A stretch of 64,000 bases of DNA from Pseudomonadota bacterium. Its GTDB lineage: Bacteria; Pseudomonadota; Alphaproteobacteria; GCA-2746255. A model generated the notes under the pieces. It ran no database searches and had not been told where the DNA came from. It saw only the letters and a list, made by a program, of their open reading frames with translations. The position numbers and the translations under genes are program-made. Positions 1-8,362 of this stretch are shown here, in pieces (within the stretch, counting starts at the first letter, position 1; each line of letters opens with the position of its first letter). Location of the stretch: the NCBI GenBank assembly GCA_040752895.1, contig JBFMHN010000004.1:186001-250000 (forward strand). Direction: 5' to 3'.

Positions 1-683
1 TCGGTGCCGTCTTTCAGCCGAACGGCGCTGACGCGATCTTCGCCCAATATCGCCTCGGTCTCGGCCGGCATGTGGAAGACAATCTTGCGGGCTTCGAGGG
101 ATTGCCGGAGCATGCCGCCCGCGATCGGGTCGAGCTGGCGCTCCATCAGCGTATCCATCAAGTGGACGACGGTCACCGCCATGCCCCGTTTCAGAAGGCC
201 ATAGGCAGCCTCGAGGCCCAGCAACCCCCCGCCGATGACGACGGCCCGGCGATAGCGTTCGGCGGCCAACCGCATAGCCTCGACATCGGCGATGTCGCGG
301 AAGGTCACAACGCCCGGCAGGTTCCTGCCGGGCAACGGCAGAACGATCGGATCGGAACCCGTCGCCAGCAACAGCCGGTCATATTCGGCGAAAGTTCCAT
401 CGGAGGCGACGACGCGCCGCCGCTTCCGGTCGATCTCGACCGCTGCCTTGCCTTTGTGCAAAGCGATGCCGTGTTCGGCATACCAGTCTTCGTCGTTGAG
501 CGTGACCTCTTCCAGGCTCTTGTCGCCCGCCAGAACCGACGAGAGCAGAATCCGGTTGTAGTTGCCATGCGGCTCAGCCGAAAAAACCGCGATGTCATAG
601 AGATCGGGCGCGATGGCCAGCAACTCTTCGACCGTCCGCATTCCGGCCATTCCGTTGCCGATGACGACGAGACGCTGCTTCAC
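1..683 (-). CDS. nirB: Assimilatory nitrite reductase [NAD(P)H] large subunit, N-terminal part (cut by window edge)
   Basis: The frame is open to the left edge, giving 227 codons of the FAD/NAD(P)-binding half of NirB, which feeds electrons to the sirohaem/Fe-S part that reduces nitrite to ammonium in the cytoplasm. Visible motifs are the FAD-binding VIGNGMAG at residues 6-13, the family-typical NYNRILLSSVL, a GSDP segment and a second dinucleotide fold VVIGGGLLGLEAA. The start is a GTG at 681-683 (V-K-Q-R-L-V-V-I-G) with GGAG about nine bases upstream; no ATG fits better. It diverges from the nitrate transporter at 1052 and has its own -24/-12 promoter. The Fe-S, sirohaem and NirD parts lie outside the window, so the full NirB identity rests on the N-terminus and context. 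Confidence 0.85.
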   Translation of the reverse strand, partial: MKQRLVVIGNGMAGMRTVEELLAIAPDLYDIAVFSAEPHGNYNRILLSSVLAGDKSLEEVTLNDEDWYAEHGIALHKGKAAVEIDRKRRRVVASDGTFAEYDRLLLATGSDPIVLPLPGRNLPGVVTFRDIADVEAMRLAAERYRRAVVIGGGLLGLEAAYGLLKRGMAVTVVHLMDTLMERQLDPIAGGMLRQSLEARKIVFHMPAETEAILGEDRVSAVRLKDGT

Positions 684-777
684 TGGGGCAATCTCCGCGC
701 TTCGTGTTCGAGCCTTTCGCGATGGGCGCCGGTCATTCAGGGGCGGCACGCTCGCGAACAACTTTCAGAAAACATCA

Positions 778-793
778 CGCAAGCTTCGTGCCA
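778..793 (-). promoter_or_regulatory. Sigma-54 (-24/-12) promoter for nirB
   Basis: On the minus strand this reads TGGCACGAAGCTTGCG, matching the RpoN consensus TGGCAC-R-N4-TTGCW except at the last base. The invariant GG and GC are 12 bases apart. Transcription would start near 767, leaving a leader of about 85 nt before the GTG start of nirB at 683. RpoN promoters of nitrate/nitrite assimilation genes are commonly NtrC-activated; I did not find a convincing NtrC enhancer pair. Confidence 0.7.
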
Positions 794-999
794 TTCCCGG
801 CATTCCGGTAAAGCTTTGGTAGAATAAGGACTTAGCTGGGCCGTGCCGGCAAAATGAACGGTGCGCCCGGCCTATTTATTGAGCAGCGCAATAATTATCG
901 CCCAGATTACGATCAATTATCTTTAGTGCACTATTTTTGATCAACTTAATAACGCCATGATTTACAAGGAAAAAACCAATTTTATCGCAAATTATAGGC

Positions 1000-1015
1000 T
1001 GGCATGCCCCTTGCT
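1000..1015 (+). promoter_or_regulatory. Sigma-54 (-24/-12) promoter for the nitrate transporter
   Basis: The sequence TGGCATGCCCCTTGCT fits the RpoN consensus TGGCAY-R-N4-TTGCW with GG at 1001-1002 and GC at 1013-1014, exactly 12 bases apart. The predicted start point near 1026 lies just before the GGAG (1041-1044) and ATG (1052) of the transporter gene. The AT-rich stretch 880-1000 upstream is where activator sites would be expected; it holds the palindrome TAGTGCACTA near 927-937 but no clear NtrC dyad. Confidence 0.75.
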
Positions 1016-1051
1016 TGTTGCACTGCAAGAAAGACAAGAAGGAGCAAACGG

Positions 1052-2326
1052 ATGGGACCGATGGATTTTCGCGATTTCCGCAAGGCCGGGCATTGGCCAA
1101 CGCTGCTGGCGGCGTTCCTGTATTTCGATTTCAGCTTCATGGTCTGGGTCACGCTTGGACCGCTGATCATCTACATCTCGCGCGATCTCAATATCGCGAT
1201 GGAGGAAAAATTCACTCTGGTGGCGATTCCGATATTGGCTGGCGCGTTGTGGCGATTGCCGGTCGGTATGCTGGCGGATCATTTCGGCGGAAAGCGCACC
1301 GCTACCGTCGCGCAATCGCTGGTCATCGCCGCCATGGCGTACGCATGGATTTTTGGCTTGAACAGCAAGCTCGACGTTCAGCTTCTTGGCGTCGTGTTGG
1401 GGATCGCCGGCGCTTCTTTCGCGGTCGCCTTGCCGCAAGCGAGCCGCTGGTATCCGCCGCATTATCAGGGCATTGTCATGGGTATTGCCGGGGCTGGTAA
1501 TTCGGGGGTAGTGCTGAATACTTTGATCGTGCCCTCGCTTGCCGAAACGTATGGCTGGCAAAACGTGTTCGGCTTTTTGCTGATCCCTCTGCTGGTGGTA
1601 TTTGCGGTTTATCTGTTGCTGGCCAAAGATGCGCCAAACGCCCGCCGGCCGGTGAATTGGCAAAGCTACCGCGCGCTGCTTGGCGATCGAGATAGCTGGT
1701 GGTTTATGTTCTTTTACTTCATCACCTTCGGCGGTTTTGTCGGGCTTGCCAGCGCCTTGCCGGTTTACTTCACGGTGCAATATCACGTCTCGGGCGTGGC
1801 GGCAGGGCTTATGGTCGCCATCATCGTCTTGTGCGGCTCCTGCTTTCGCCCCGTCGGCGGCTTTGTCGCCGATCGCTTTGGCGGCATCCGCAGTTTGCTT
1901 ATTTTATTCACCGTGGTCGCGGCGGCTTATTGCATCATCGCGAATATGCCGGGTGGCCCCGCCCCCGACACGGCGGCCGGCGCGTCTTGGGCCATTACCG
2001 ATATGCCGCCGATCGCCTGGGCGTCGGTTTTGCTTTTTTCAACCGGCATGCTGGCGCTGGGCATGGGCAATGGCGCGATCTTTCAGCTCATTCCGCAACG
2101 CTTCCGCCAAGAAATCGGCACCCTGACCGGCTTGGTCGGTTGTGCGGGCGGCATCGGCGGGTTTTTTCTTGCCAAGACGCTGGGCCTGTCGCAGGCATGG
2201 AGCGGCAGCTTTAGCGGCGGCTTCCTGGTTTTTGCGTTATTGGCGCTTCTGGGGCTTGGCGGGCTCGTCACCGTCAAGCGCCGCTGGCGGACCACCTGGG
2301 GTGCGCGCTCGGGCGCGCAGATCTGA
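1052..2326 (+). CDS. narK: NarK/NasA-type MFS nitrate/nitrite transporter
   Basis: This 424-residue inner-membrane protein of the nitrate/nitrite porter family of the major facilitator superfamily should import nitrate for assimilation. It has about twelve hydrophobic segments and both glycine-rich nitrate signatures: AGAGNSG near residues 145-151 and GLVGCAGGIGGFF near residue 360, plus the MFS loop motif GMLADHFGGKR. The start at 1052 is chosen because GGAG lies eight bases upstream and just after the sigma-54 start point; an in-frame start at 1004 would fall inside the promoter. It diverges from nirB and is followed 32 bases later by the kinase/phosphatase gene, so the two are probably co-transcribed. 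Confidence 0.92.
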   Translation: MGPMDFRDFRKAGHWPTLLAAFLYFDFSFMVWVTLGPLIIYISRDLNIAMEEKFTLVAIPILAGALWRLPVGMLADHFGGKRTATVAQSLVIAAMAYAWIFGLNSKLDVQLLGVVLGIAGASFAVALPQASRWYPPHYQGIVMGIAGAGNSGVVLNTLIVPSLAETYGWQNVFGFLLIPLLVVFAVYLLLAKDAPNARRPVNWQSYRALLGDRDSWWFMFFYFITFGGFVGLASALPVYFTVQYHVSGVAAGLMVAIIVLCGSCFRPVGGFVADRFGGIRSLLILFTVVAAAYCIIANMPGGPAPDTAAGASWAITDMPPIAWASVLLFSTGMLALGMGNGAIFQLIPQRFRQEIGTLTGLVGCAGGIGGFFLAKTLGLSQAWSGSFSGGFLVFALLALLGLGGLVTVKRRWRTTWGARSGAQI

Positions 2327-2358
2327 TCGATCCGCGCCAGAAAGGAACGGATTTATCG

Positions 2359-4059
2359 GTGCAGTTTTGCAACGATCTTCATGTGCGGGTCGGCTTTGCC
2401 AGCGAGCGGGGGGCGCGCGCGCGTAACGAAGATTTTCTTGCGGCCTATACCGGCACGGCCAAGGAGCGCGCGAGCCATGGCCTGGTGGCGGCGATCGCCG
2501 ATGGCGTCGGCGGCGCCAAGGGCGGGCGGGAAGCGGCGGAGATTGCGGTCCGGGACTTCATCGAGGGCTATCTAAGCCAACCCGCGACCTTGAGCGTCGA
2601 ACGGGCGGCGGCCCGGGTGCTGGAAGCAACGAACCGCTGGGTATTCGCGCAAGGGCGCGGGGATGCGAACCTGCAGGGCATGGCGACCACGCTGAGCGCG
2701 CTGATCCTGCTCGGCCGCAAGGCGCATGCGATCCATGTCGGTGACAGCCGCGTCTACCGTTTCAGCCGCAATCGTTTGCAGCGGCTGACCGAAGATCACG
2801 TTCATCGCCATCCCGATCTGTCGCATGTGCTGTACCGCGCCATCGGCGTCGAGGAGGCCTTGCGCCTCGATCACTTGTCGCTTGGCCTGGAAGCCCATGA
2901 CCGCTTTCTGCTGTGCACCGATGGTGTGCATGGCGCGCTGTCGGACGCGCGCATCGCCGAACAGCTTGGACGCGGCGCGGCGGCGGACGAAACCGCGCGC
3001 AGTCTGGTGGTGGCGGCGCTGACGGCTGGCAGCCAGGACAATGCCAGCGCCCTGGTACTCGACGTGATCGCATTGCCATCACTCGATTGGGCCGGCGTCG
3101 AAAGCGAAGTTGGCGATCTGCCGATCGGCGAACTGCCCAAACCCGGCGATGAAATCGACGGGTTTCGACTAGGCCCAGTTCTTTCGGATGGCCGTTACTG
3201 TCGGCTCTATCGGGCGTACGACCCAGCTTCGGCGCGAGAGGTCGTGCTTAAATTTCCGCGCCCGCGTGTCGCCGACGATGCGGTCTATCGCGTCGCCTTT
3301 GCGCGCGAAACTTTGGTCGCCAGCCAAACGCGCAGTCCCTGGCTCGGCGAGATCGTTCCGCTGTTGCCCGAGCGGCGATCGCGGCTTTATCTGGCGATGC
3401 CGTTTTACGATGGCGAAACGCTGGAAGCGCGGCTCGCGCGCCGTCCGCAGGTCACGCTGGCCGAGGGTGTCGGGATCGGCATCGCGCTCGCCAAGGCGGT
3501 GGTGGCGCTGCATCGTGCCGGCATTATTCATCGTGACATCAAGCCCGATAACGTCATGGTGCTCAAGGGCGGCGGTCTCAGGCTGCTTGATTTCGGGGTG
3601 GCGCGTATGGCCAAGGCCGAAGACCCCAGTGTGGAAGCGATCCCCGGAACGCCGAGCTTCATGGCGCCGGAAATGCGCGAAGGCAGCAACGGCGACGAGT
3701 CGACCGATCTTTATGCCCTTGGCGTGACGCTCTATCGCGCCTTTAGCGGACACTATCCCTACGGCGAGATCGAACCTTTTTCCCATCCACGGTTGAAGCC
3801 GCCCGTGCCGCTGTCGCGTTACCGTCCCGATCTGCCGGCCTGGCTCGACTTTGCTTTAGGCCGCGCTTTCGCCATCGATCGCGGTCAACGTCATGGGGAC
3901 GTGCTGGAGTTTGCCTTCGAGATCGAGAACGGCCTGGCGCGTGGCGGCATAACGGCAGAGTCGCGGCGACCCCTGTACGAGCGCAACCCGCTGCTGTTCT
4001 GGCAGGTGGTTAGCCTGTTGCTGCTGGGGCTGCTGGCGCTTTCCTGGGGCGTTCGCTAA
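2359..4059 (+). CDS. PP2C-family Ser/Thr phosphatase fused to Ser/Thr protein kinase, C-terminally membrane anchored
   Basis: A 566-residue bifunctional protein. Residues 1-240 are a PP2C phosphatase with metal-binding motifs RNED (D25), ADGVGG (D48), HVGDSRVYRF, CTDGVHG and SQDN. Residues about 265-530 are a Hanks-type kinase with the ATP lysine in VVLKF (K298), HRDIKPDN (catalytic D393) and DFG (D411); the glycine loop (LSDGRYCRLYRA) is degenerate. A single hydrophobic helix near residues 543-563 would tether it to the inner membrane, catalytic domains inside. It starts at GTG 2359 behind AAAGGAA and follows the nitrate transporter by 32 bases. Such fusions are known beside nitrate-assimilation genes; its substrate cannot be told from sequence, though post-translational control of nitrate uptake or reduction is a reasonable inference. 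Confidence 0.88.
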   Translation: MQFCNDLHVRVGFASERGARARNEDFLAAYTGTAKERASHGLVAAIADGVGGAKGGREAAEIAVRDFIEGYLSQPATLSVERAAARVLEATNRWVFAQGRGDANLQGMATTLSALILLGRKAHAIHVGDSRVYRFSRNRLQRLTEDHVHRHPDLSHVLYRAIGVEEALRLDHLSLGLEAHDRFLLCTDGVHGALSDARIAEQLGRGAAADETARSLVVAALTAGSQDNASALVLDVIALPSLDWAGVESEVGDLPIGELPKPGDEIDGFRLGPVLSDGRYCRLYRAYDPASAREVVLKFPRPRVADDAVYRVAFARETLVASQTRSPWLGEIVPLLPERRSRLYLAMPFYDGETLEARLARRPQVTLAEGVGIGIALAKAVVALHRAGIIHRDIKPDNVMVLKGGGLRLLDFGVARMAKAEDPSVEAIPGTPSFMAPEMREGSNGDESTDLYALGVTLYRAFSGHYPYGEIEPFSHPRLKPPVPLSRYRPDLPAWLDFALGRAFAIDRGQRHGDVLEFAFEIENGLARGGITAESRRPLYERNPLLFWQVVSLLLLGLLALSWGVR

Positions 4060-4170
4060 TAGCCGCCGTGGCCCAAGGGGATTGCTATCCCGGGTAATTC
4101 GCGAAATTTCCCCGTGTTTTTCCCATTAAACAGGGCAATCGGCGGGGACGGTGCCCTTCGCTACGCTTCT

Positions 4171-5604
4171 CTAGCGGTGCGCGGAGGGCGCGATTGTCTG
4201 CGTAATGCTGGACATACAGTTGATGCCCCGGGTCTTGTCGTAGAAACAATGATCGAAGATCGCGCGGACGTTAACGTCGAACTCCTCCCAGTAGCCCGTG
4301 GCGTCGTCCGTGATGCGGATCTTCCGGCTGCCGTCTCGGATCCGCAGACCGAGTTCCTTGCCGCTGCCCTTCGCATAACCCAGCATGGTGCCGACCACCG
4401 TTCCGTCCACACGGATAGTGTAGGTCGGTGAGATCGTGGTCTCGTAAGCGTAGAGAATGAAATTGGCGTGGTGTTCGATCGGCCCGTCGGGATGCGGCAC
4501 GGTGAACACTTGCACAACCTTGCCCTTGCCCCAGGGGTTGGGCGCGACCTTGACGCTGATGCGGTCGGCGATCGGGATCGCGTCGCGGTGCTTGGCATAG
4601 TCGAAGTCGTACTCATAGTAATCGACATAGCCGAGCGGCTTGAACTGCCAGCGCTCCGCCGGCCTGTCCATCGGCGAACAGTCGGAGAACGGGTCGTCCG
4701 GATCCTCCGCGCAGTCGGGGCCGGGGTTGAAGTGGAAGCTGTCGTCGGTCGCGATCCAGCGCGGGGCGCCGCCGTCGAGGGCGAGCGCGCGGCGGATGCG
4801 CGGCAACAGATCGTCGGGGCCGGCGGCCGGTCCCTCGAAGATGCAGACGTACTGCCGCAGCGCCTTGTCGGTCTCGTCGACGATTCCGCAGCTGGAAGCG
4901 CCCGGCAGCGCGTAACGCGCGTCGGCCACCTTGTTCGCGTTGAACGCGCCCGCGGTCAGCATCTTGAAGTCGCGCTCGGCGTCGGCGATGGCCAGCCGGA
5001 GGACGGCGCAGAAGCCTTCGCGGCAGGGTGGGTCACGCGGCAGGCGGTCGAGCACGGGCAGGAAGTCGTCGACGAACGGATCCCTGCCAACGGCGGCGCG
5101 CAGCCACTTCTCGCCCTCGGCCATGTCCACCGGCACGCCATCGCCCACCAGCAGTTGGGTGCCGAGTTCCACCTGCGCGTAAGCCCAGCCCTGTGTTGCC
5201 GATGCGCGGTACAGCCCGGCCGCCTTCGGTTTGTCGATGGGGGTGTCCGCGATGCCGTAGCGGTAGAAGTCGCCGGCCCATGCCTGCGCCGGCGCAAAAC
5301 CCCGCGCGGCGGAGCGGTCATACCAGCGCAGCGCGGCGGGGACATCCTGCGTGACTCCGAAACCGTTTTGGAGCCGGACGCCGATCAAGAACTGATGCCG
5401 AGCCGAGAGCGAACCATCGTCGGCGCTGGGAATCGGGCCGCTCAGTTTTTCGGCGGCGGCAATCAAATCCTGAAAGGTCTCGGCGACGGGCTTGGTCGGC
5501 ACAGCCGGCTTCGCGTCTGGTGGGGCCTCGGCGGGCGGGGCCGCCATTGCGCCGAGCGATGCGCCAACGAGCAGCGCGAAGAACGTGAACATCAGGCGTC
5601 GCAT
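4171..5604 (-). CDS. Exported Sel1-repeat protein
   Basis: A 477-residue protein with a signal peptide (MRRLMFTFFALLVGASLGAMA, probable cleavage after AMA), a Pro/Ala/Lys-rich linker, then three or so Sel1/TPR-like repeats (motifs such as LQNGFGV, ALRWYDRSAARGFAPAQ, KWLRAAVGRDP) in residues about 60-180. The C-terminal half has cysteines (CREGFC, CAEDPDDPFSDC) and no domain I recognise. Sel1 repeats are protein-interaction scaffolds, here probably periplasmic. The start is the ATG at 5604; a TTG fifteen bases upstream is also in frame. Its 3' end converges with the kinase/phosphatase gene, 111 bases apart; no functional link is shown. Confidence 0.75.
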   Translation of the reverse strand: MRRLMFTFFALLVGASLGAMAAPPAEAPPDAKPAVPTKPVAETFQDLIAAAEKLSGPIPSADDGSLSARHQFLIGVRLQNGFGVTQDVPAALRWYDRSAARGFAPAQAWAGDFYRYGIADTPIDKPKAAGLYRASATQGWAYAQVELGTQLLVGDGVPVDMAEGEKWLRAAVGRDPFVDDFLPVLDRLPRDPPCREGFCAVLRLAIADAERDFKMLTAGAFNANKVADARYALPGASSCGIVDETDKALRQYVCIFEGPAAGPDDLLPRIRRALALDGGAPRWIATDDSFHFNPGPDCAEDPDDPFSDCSPMDRPAERWQFKPLGYVDYYEYDFDYAKHRDAIPIADRISVKVAPNPWGKGKVVQVFTVPHPDGPIEHHANFILYAYETTISPTYTIRVDGTVVGTMLGYAKGSGKELGLRIRDGSRKIRITDDATGYWEEFDVNVRAIFDHCFYDKTRGINCMSSITQTIAPSAHR

Positions 5605-5743
5605 CGGGCGGGTTCTCAAGCTGTCGGTGAGCGTCGTAGCCTGTTCTTATCTTTGCTTGATTGCAAGAGCCAACAAGCCGACCCCGCCGCTCTATTTCCG
5701 ATGAACGCCCTGCGCCGGCCGGAGGCTCGGGCACACAATCCCG

Positions 5744-6712
5744 TCAGACCCAGCGCAGTTTGCGGAAGAGCCAAAGCTCGAAAAGGCCGACGGCAAGCAG
5801 GGCTCCGCAGACGGCGACGAAGGCCCACGGCGTCTCCGCGCCCGGGATGCCGGCCACGTTGATGCCGAGAAGTCCGGTGATGAAGCTTAAGGGCAGGAAG
5901 ATGCCGGCGACGAGGGATAGCGCGTACATCGTGCGGTTCATCTGCTCGGAGAGCCGGTTCGTCAATTCGTCCTGAATAACGGCGGCCCGCTCGCGCGCCG
6001 CATCCAAATCTTCAACGTAGCGGACGACCTGATCGGCGACATCGCGAAGCTTGGCTCGGCGCCTGGCGTCCAGCCATGGCGTGTCGAGCGTTGCAAGCTG
6101 GCCGAGCGCTTCGCGCTGGGGTGCGAGGTAACGCCGAAGCGCGATCGCCTCGCGCCGAAGCTCCCCAAGGCGGGAGCGCAGCGCGCCGCTTTGGACGACA
6201 AGGATTTCGTCCTCCAGCGCATCCACGTTGTCGTCCAGCTCGGTGATGACGAAGGCCATACGGTCGACGAGACGTTCGGCCAGATCGGCGACGAAGTCGC
6301 CGGCCGTGCGCGGCCCCCGACCGGCCCCGAGCGCGTCCGCAATGTCTTGGGTGGCGATGACTCGCCTCCCGCGTGTCGTCACGATGCGCGTCGGCTCGAC
6401 CCAGGCCCGAACCGCGACCATGTCCTCCGGGTCGGCGCCCGGGTTCAGGTTGACGCCGCGCAAGGTCAGTATCGCGCCGTCGTTATGGCGGGTGCAGCGG
6501 GGCCGCGCCTCCTCGGCGAGCAACGCCTCGCCGACGTCCGGGTCGAGCCCGCTTGCCTCGCTGATCCATTGCCGCGCGGCCTGGGATTGGCGGTTCAGGT
6601 GCACCCAGAGGAGGCCCTCGCCAGGCTTTCCGATGTCGTGCCAGTCAACCGCTTCGCCACCCCCCGCGCCATCCAGCCGGAAGGCAGCGATCAAGCCTTC
6701 GCTTTTATCCAT
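5744..6712 (-). CDS. zntB: CorA/ZntB-family divalent metal transporter
   Basis: A 322-residue member of the CorA superfamily. The soluble N-terminal domain (WVHLNRQSQAARQW, EARPRC, LRGVNLNPGAD) and long helices lead to two C-terminal membrane helices (residues about 265-285 and 296-316) joined by a loop containing the signature GINVAGIPG. The IPG after GxN is ZntB-like rather than classical CorA GMN-MPEL, so zinc transport is favoured but not proven. Start ATG 6712 has GAGG seven bases upstream; an earlier in-frame ATG at 6748 lacks a ribosome-binding site. It is divergent from the next gene by 134 bases and stands alone on this strand. Confidence 0.85.
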   Translation of the reverse strand: MDKSEGLIAAFRLDGAGGGEAVDWHDIGKPGEGLLWVHLNRQSQAARQWISEASGLDPDVGEALLAEEARPRCTRHNDGAILTLRGVNLNPGADPEDMVAVRAWVEPTRIVTTRGRRVIATQDIADALGAGRGPRTAGDFVADLAERLVDRMAFVITELDDNVDALEDEILVVQSGALRSRLGELRREAIALRRYLAPQREALGQLATLDTPWLDARRRAKLRDVADQVVRYVEDLDAARERAAVIQDELTNRLSEQMNRTMYALSLVAGIFLPLSFITGLLGINVAGIPGAETPWAFVAVCGALLAVGLFELWLFRKLRWV

Positions 6713-6846
6713 GGTTGCCTCGTCCGTTTGTCCCTGCGGTATCAACATGATAGCAGACCGGCGGCGGCGAAGGGGGCGCGATATCTTCCTTGCGGCAGCG
6801 GCACGCAGCCGGTAGTTTCGCGCGGCCGGTTGACAGAGGGGCGCCC

Positions 6847-7512
6847 ATGTCGAACCAGAAAATCCACGTTCCAGTCAGCCCGATGACTGCCGTCTCGCCT
6901 TCTCCCAGCCTTTCTTCCGTTCAGCACCGCCGCAAGCGTGCCATCTTGGGGGTCGGCCTTCTTCTTCTGCCCACCGGCCTCTTCACGCAATCCTGGTGGA
7001 CTCCGGGAGGGGCCTGGCACGAGGGCCTCGAAATCCTTGGCCTGTTTCTTATCGGGTTTTGCGTCCTCGGACGGGCCTGGTGCAGCATGTATATCGGCGG
7101 GCAGAAAAACGCGACGGTCATCCACAGCGGTCCCTATTCGGTCGTGCGCAACCCACTTTACGTGTTCTCGGTCATCGCCGCCGGTGGCGTGGGGTTTCTG
7201 GTCGGCAGCGGCGTCGTTGGCGTGCTGTTCGCGTTTCTCATTTTTCTGATTTTCAATGGCGTCAGCCGAAAAGAAGAAGCGTTTCTGTCGGTCAAACTTG
7301 GCGAGTCCTACCGCGCCTATCTGGCCGAGGTTCCGCGTTGGCTGCCGCGCTGGCGGCTGTGGAAGAACGCCGAGACGCTTGTCGTGCGGCCGTCGCTCGT
7401 TTGGATCACATTCCGGGACTCCTGCCTTTTCTACCTCGCCCTGCCGCTTTTCGAAGGGATCGAAAAGCTGCAACTGGCCGGTTACCTGCCGGTCTATCTA
7501 TGGCTTCCTTAA
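6847..7512 (+). CDS. Isoprenylcysteine carboxyl methyltransferase (ICMT)/PEMT-like membrane methyltransferase
   Basis: A 221-residue integral membrane protein with about four or five hydrophobic helices. It carries the hallmark of the ICMT/phospholipid methyltransferase fold: SGPYSVVRNPLYVFSV followed by EEAFLSVKLGESYRAYLAEVPRWLPR (the latter the SAM-binding EE-x-x-L...Y-x-x-Y-x-x-x-V-x-R-W-x-P pattern). Bacterial members methylate varied lipid or small-molecule acceptors, so the substrate is unknown. The start ATG 6847 is chosen over an upstream in-frame codon because homologous sequence begins after it. It converges on a small membrane protein gene 30 bases downstream. Confidence 0.8.
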   Translation: MSNQKIHVPVSPMTAVSPSPSLSSVQHRRKRAILGVGLLLLPTGLFTQSWWTPGGAWHEGLEILGLFLIGFCVLGRAWCSMYIGGQKNATVIHSGPYSVVRNPLYVFSVIAAGGVGFLVGSGVVGVLFAFLIFLIFNGVSRKEEAFLSVKLGESYRAYLAEVPRWLPRWRLWKNAETLVVRPSLVWITFRDSCLFYLALPLFEGIEKLQLAGYLPVYLWLP

Positions 7513-7542
7513 GCCCTTCGGGATGGGGTTCGGGCGGCGGTT

Positions 7543-7779
7543 TCAGTCGTTGAAGGAAAAGCGGAGCATCCCCATCAGGTGGGCGAAAATCCCGGTGACG
7601 AAGGACCCCACGACCATCCATTCCAGCCAGCCGACGCTTCGCACCGGTGCCATGAAGAGCGAATAGAGCCAGCCGAACATGTGCGCCGCCCAAAGAAACC
7701 CAAGGCCAAACATCCCGCCGATGACAATTTTCAAGGTTGATCGGTAGATACCCGTCTTTTCCGCTTTCTTTTCCATCAT
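7543..7779 (-). CDS. Small two-helix membrane protein of unknown function
   Basis: A 78-residue protein with two strongly hydrophobic helices (IVIGGMFGLGFLWAAHMFGW and WMVVGSFVTGIFAHLMGML) after a charged N-terminus MMEKKAEKTGIYR. The open frame extends upstream to 8064 but the extra 95 residues are Pro/Arg/His-rich and look untranslated, so the double ATG at 7779/7776 is the likely start; its ribosome-binding site is weak. I do not recognise a family. The 23-residue membrane peptide at 7890-7961 is encoded on the same strand 110 bases upstream, suggesting a small membrane-protein locus. Confidence 0.55.
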   Translation of the reverse strand: MMEKKAEKTGIYRSTLKIVIGGMFGLGFLWAAHMFGWLYSLFMAPVRSVGWLEWMVVGSFVTGIFAHLMGMLRFSFND

Positions 7780-7889
7780 CGCGTTGCTGCTTTCTGTTTT
7801 TTCCAAGCTTCCTCCACCGGGGTACGCCAAAAAGCCTTGCGGTTTCGGAACCGGTTGCGCCGACTCGGCCGGACGGGCAGCAAGCCGGG

Positions 7890-7961
7890 CTAGCCGCCGG
7901 TCCAAACGGTCAGTGCCATGAGGAAGAAGATGACGAGGGCCGAAAAAAGTTTGAGGAGCAT
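7890..7961 (-). CDS. Possible 23-residue single-helix membrane peptide
   Basis: An ATG at 7961 with GGGAG six bases upstream opens a 23-codon frame ending in TAG at 7890-7892. It encodes MLLKLF then one uninterrupted hydrophobic helix (SALVIFFLMALTVW) and TGG. A strong ribosome-binding site, a lysine before the helix and a clean stop argue for a real small protein, but length alone gives little power. It lies upstream of, and in a different frame from, the small membrane protein at 7543-7779 on the same strand. Function unknown. Confidence 0.4.
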   Translation of the reverse strand: MLLKLFSALVIFFLMALTVWTGG

Positions 7962-8298
7962 GACTGTCTCCCGGGTGGGCAGAAGCTAAGGTTGCGTTCG
8001 GCAAGCCGGCCTTCCGCTTTTTCGTGCTTCCGCTCTTCCGTCTGGTTTCGGATGGGAAAAGCATCGCCCGTCCGTTCGGCGTTGTCGAATCACAACCGGC
8101 GTTTCGTTTTGCAATGCGAAAGGAAAAACGCCGCTTTAATCCGTCCTCCGGCGGCTGTTTTGGGTTGCGGTGCGAAATTCATCCACAAGAATCGATTATG
8201 CCATATTGACCTAATATGCCGCACTCGATGTCGGGCGTGGTTAAATTGCCTGACTGGGGCGGGGCGGGCTAGTGTGGGGCGAAGCCTTTCGGAAAGGC
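7962..8298 (+). other. Intergenic stretch without a recognised gene
   Basis: No supported coding frame on either strand. It contains an imperfect dyad CATATT-gacct-AATATG at 8202-8218, within an AT-richer patch, which could be an operator or promoter region for the gene at 8363. Nothing else was recognised. Confidence 0.5.
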
Positions 8299-8346
8299 AA
8301 GAGAACAAGAGAACAAGAGAGCAAGAGAGCAAGAGAGCAAGAGAGC
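8299..8346 (+). repeat. Six tandem copies of an 8-bp purine-rich unit
   Basis: Two copies of AAGAGAAC are followed by four of AAGAGAGC without interruption. The array ends 16 bases before the ATG at 8363, just upstream of its AGGGA ribosome-binding site. The 8-bp unit is not a multiple of three and lies in the untranslated leader, where copy-number change would alter promoter-to-gene or leader spacing. Confidence 0.95.
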
Positions 8347-8362
8347 AGGGAAGAAGATAATC

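Noticed and set aside
876-1100. 74-codon minus-strand frame between nirB and the nitrate transporter
   Set aside because: Covers the plus-strand sigma-54 promoter and the transporter start; no ribosome-binding site.
4468-5862. 464-codon plus-strand open frame
   Set aside because: Antisense of the Sel1-repeat gene, which has a signal peptide and repeats on the minus strand.
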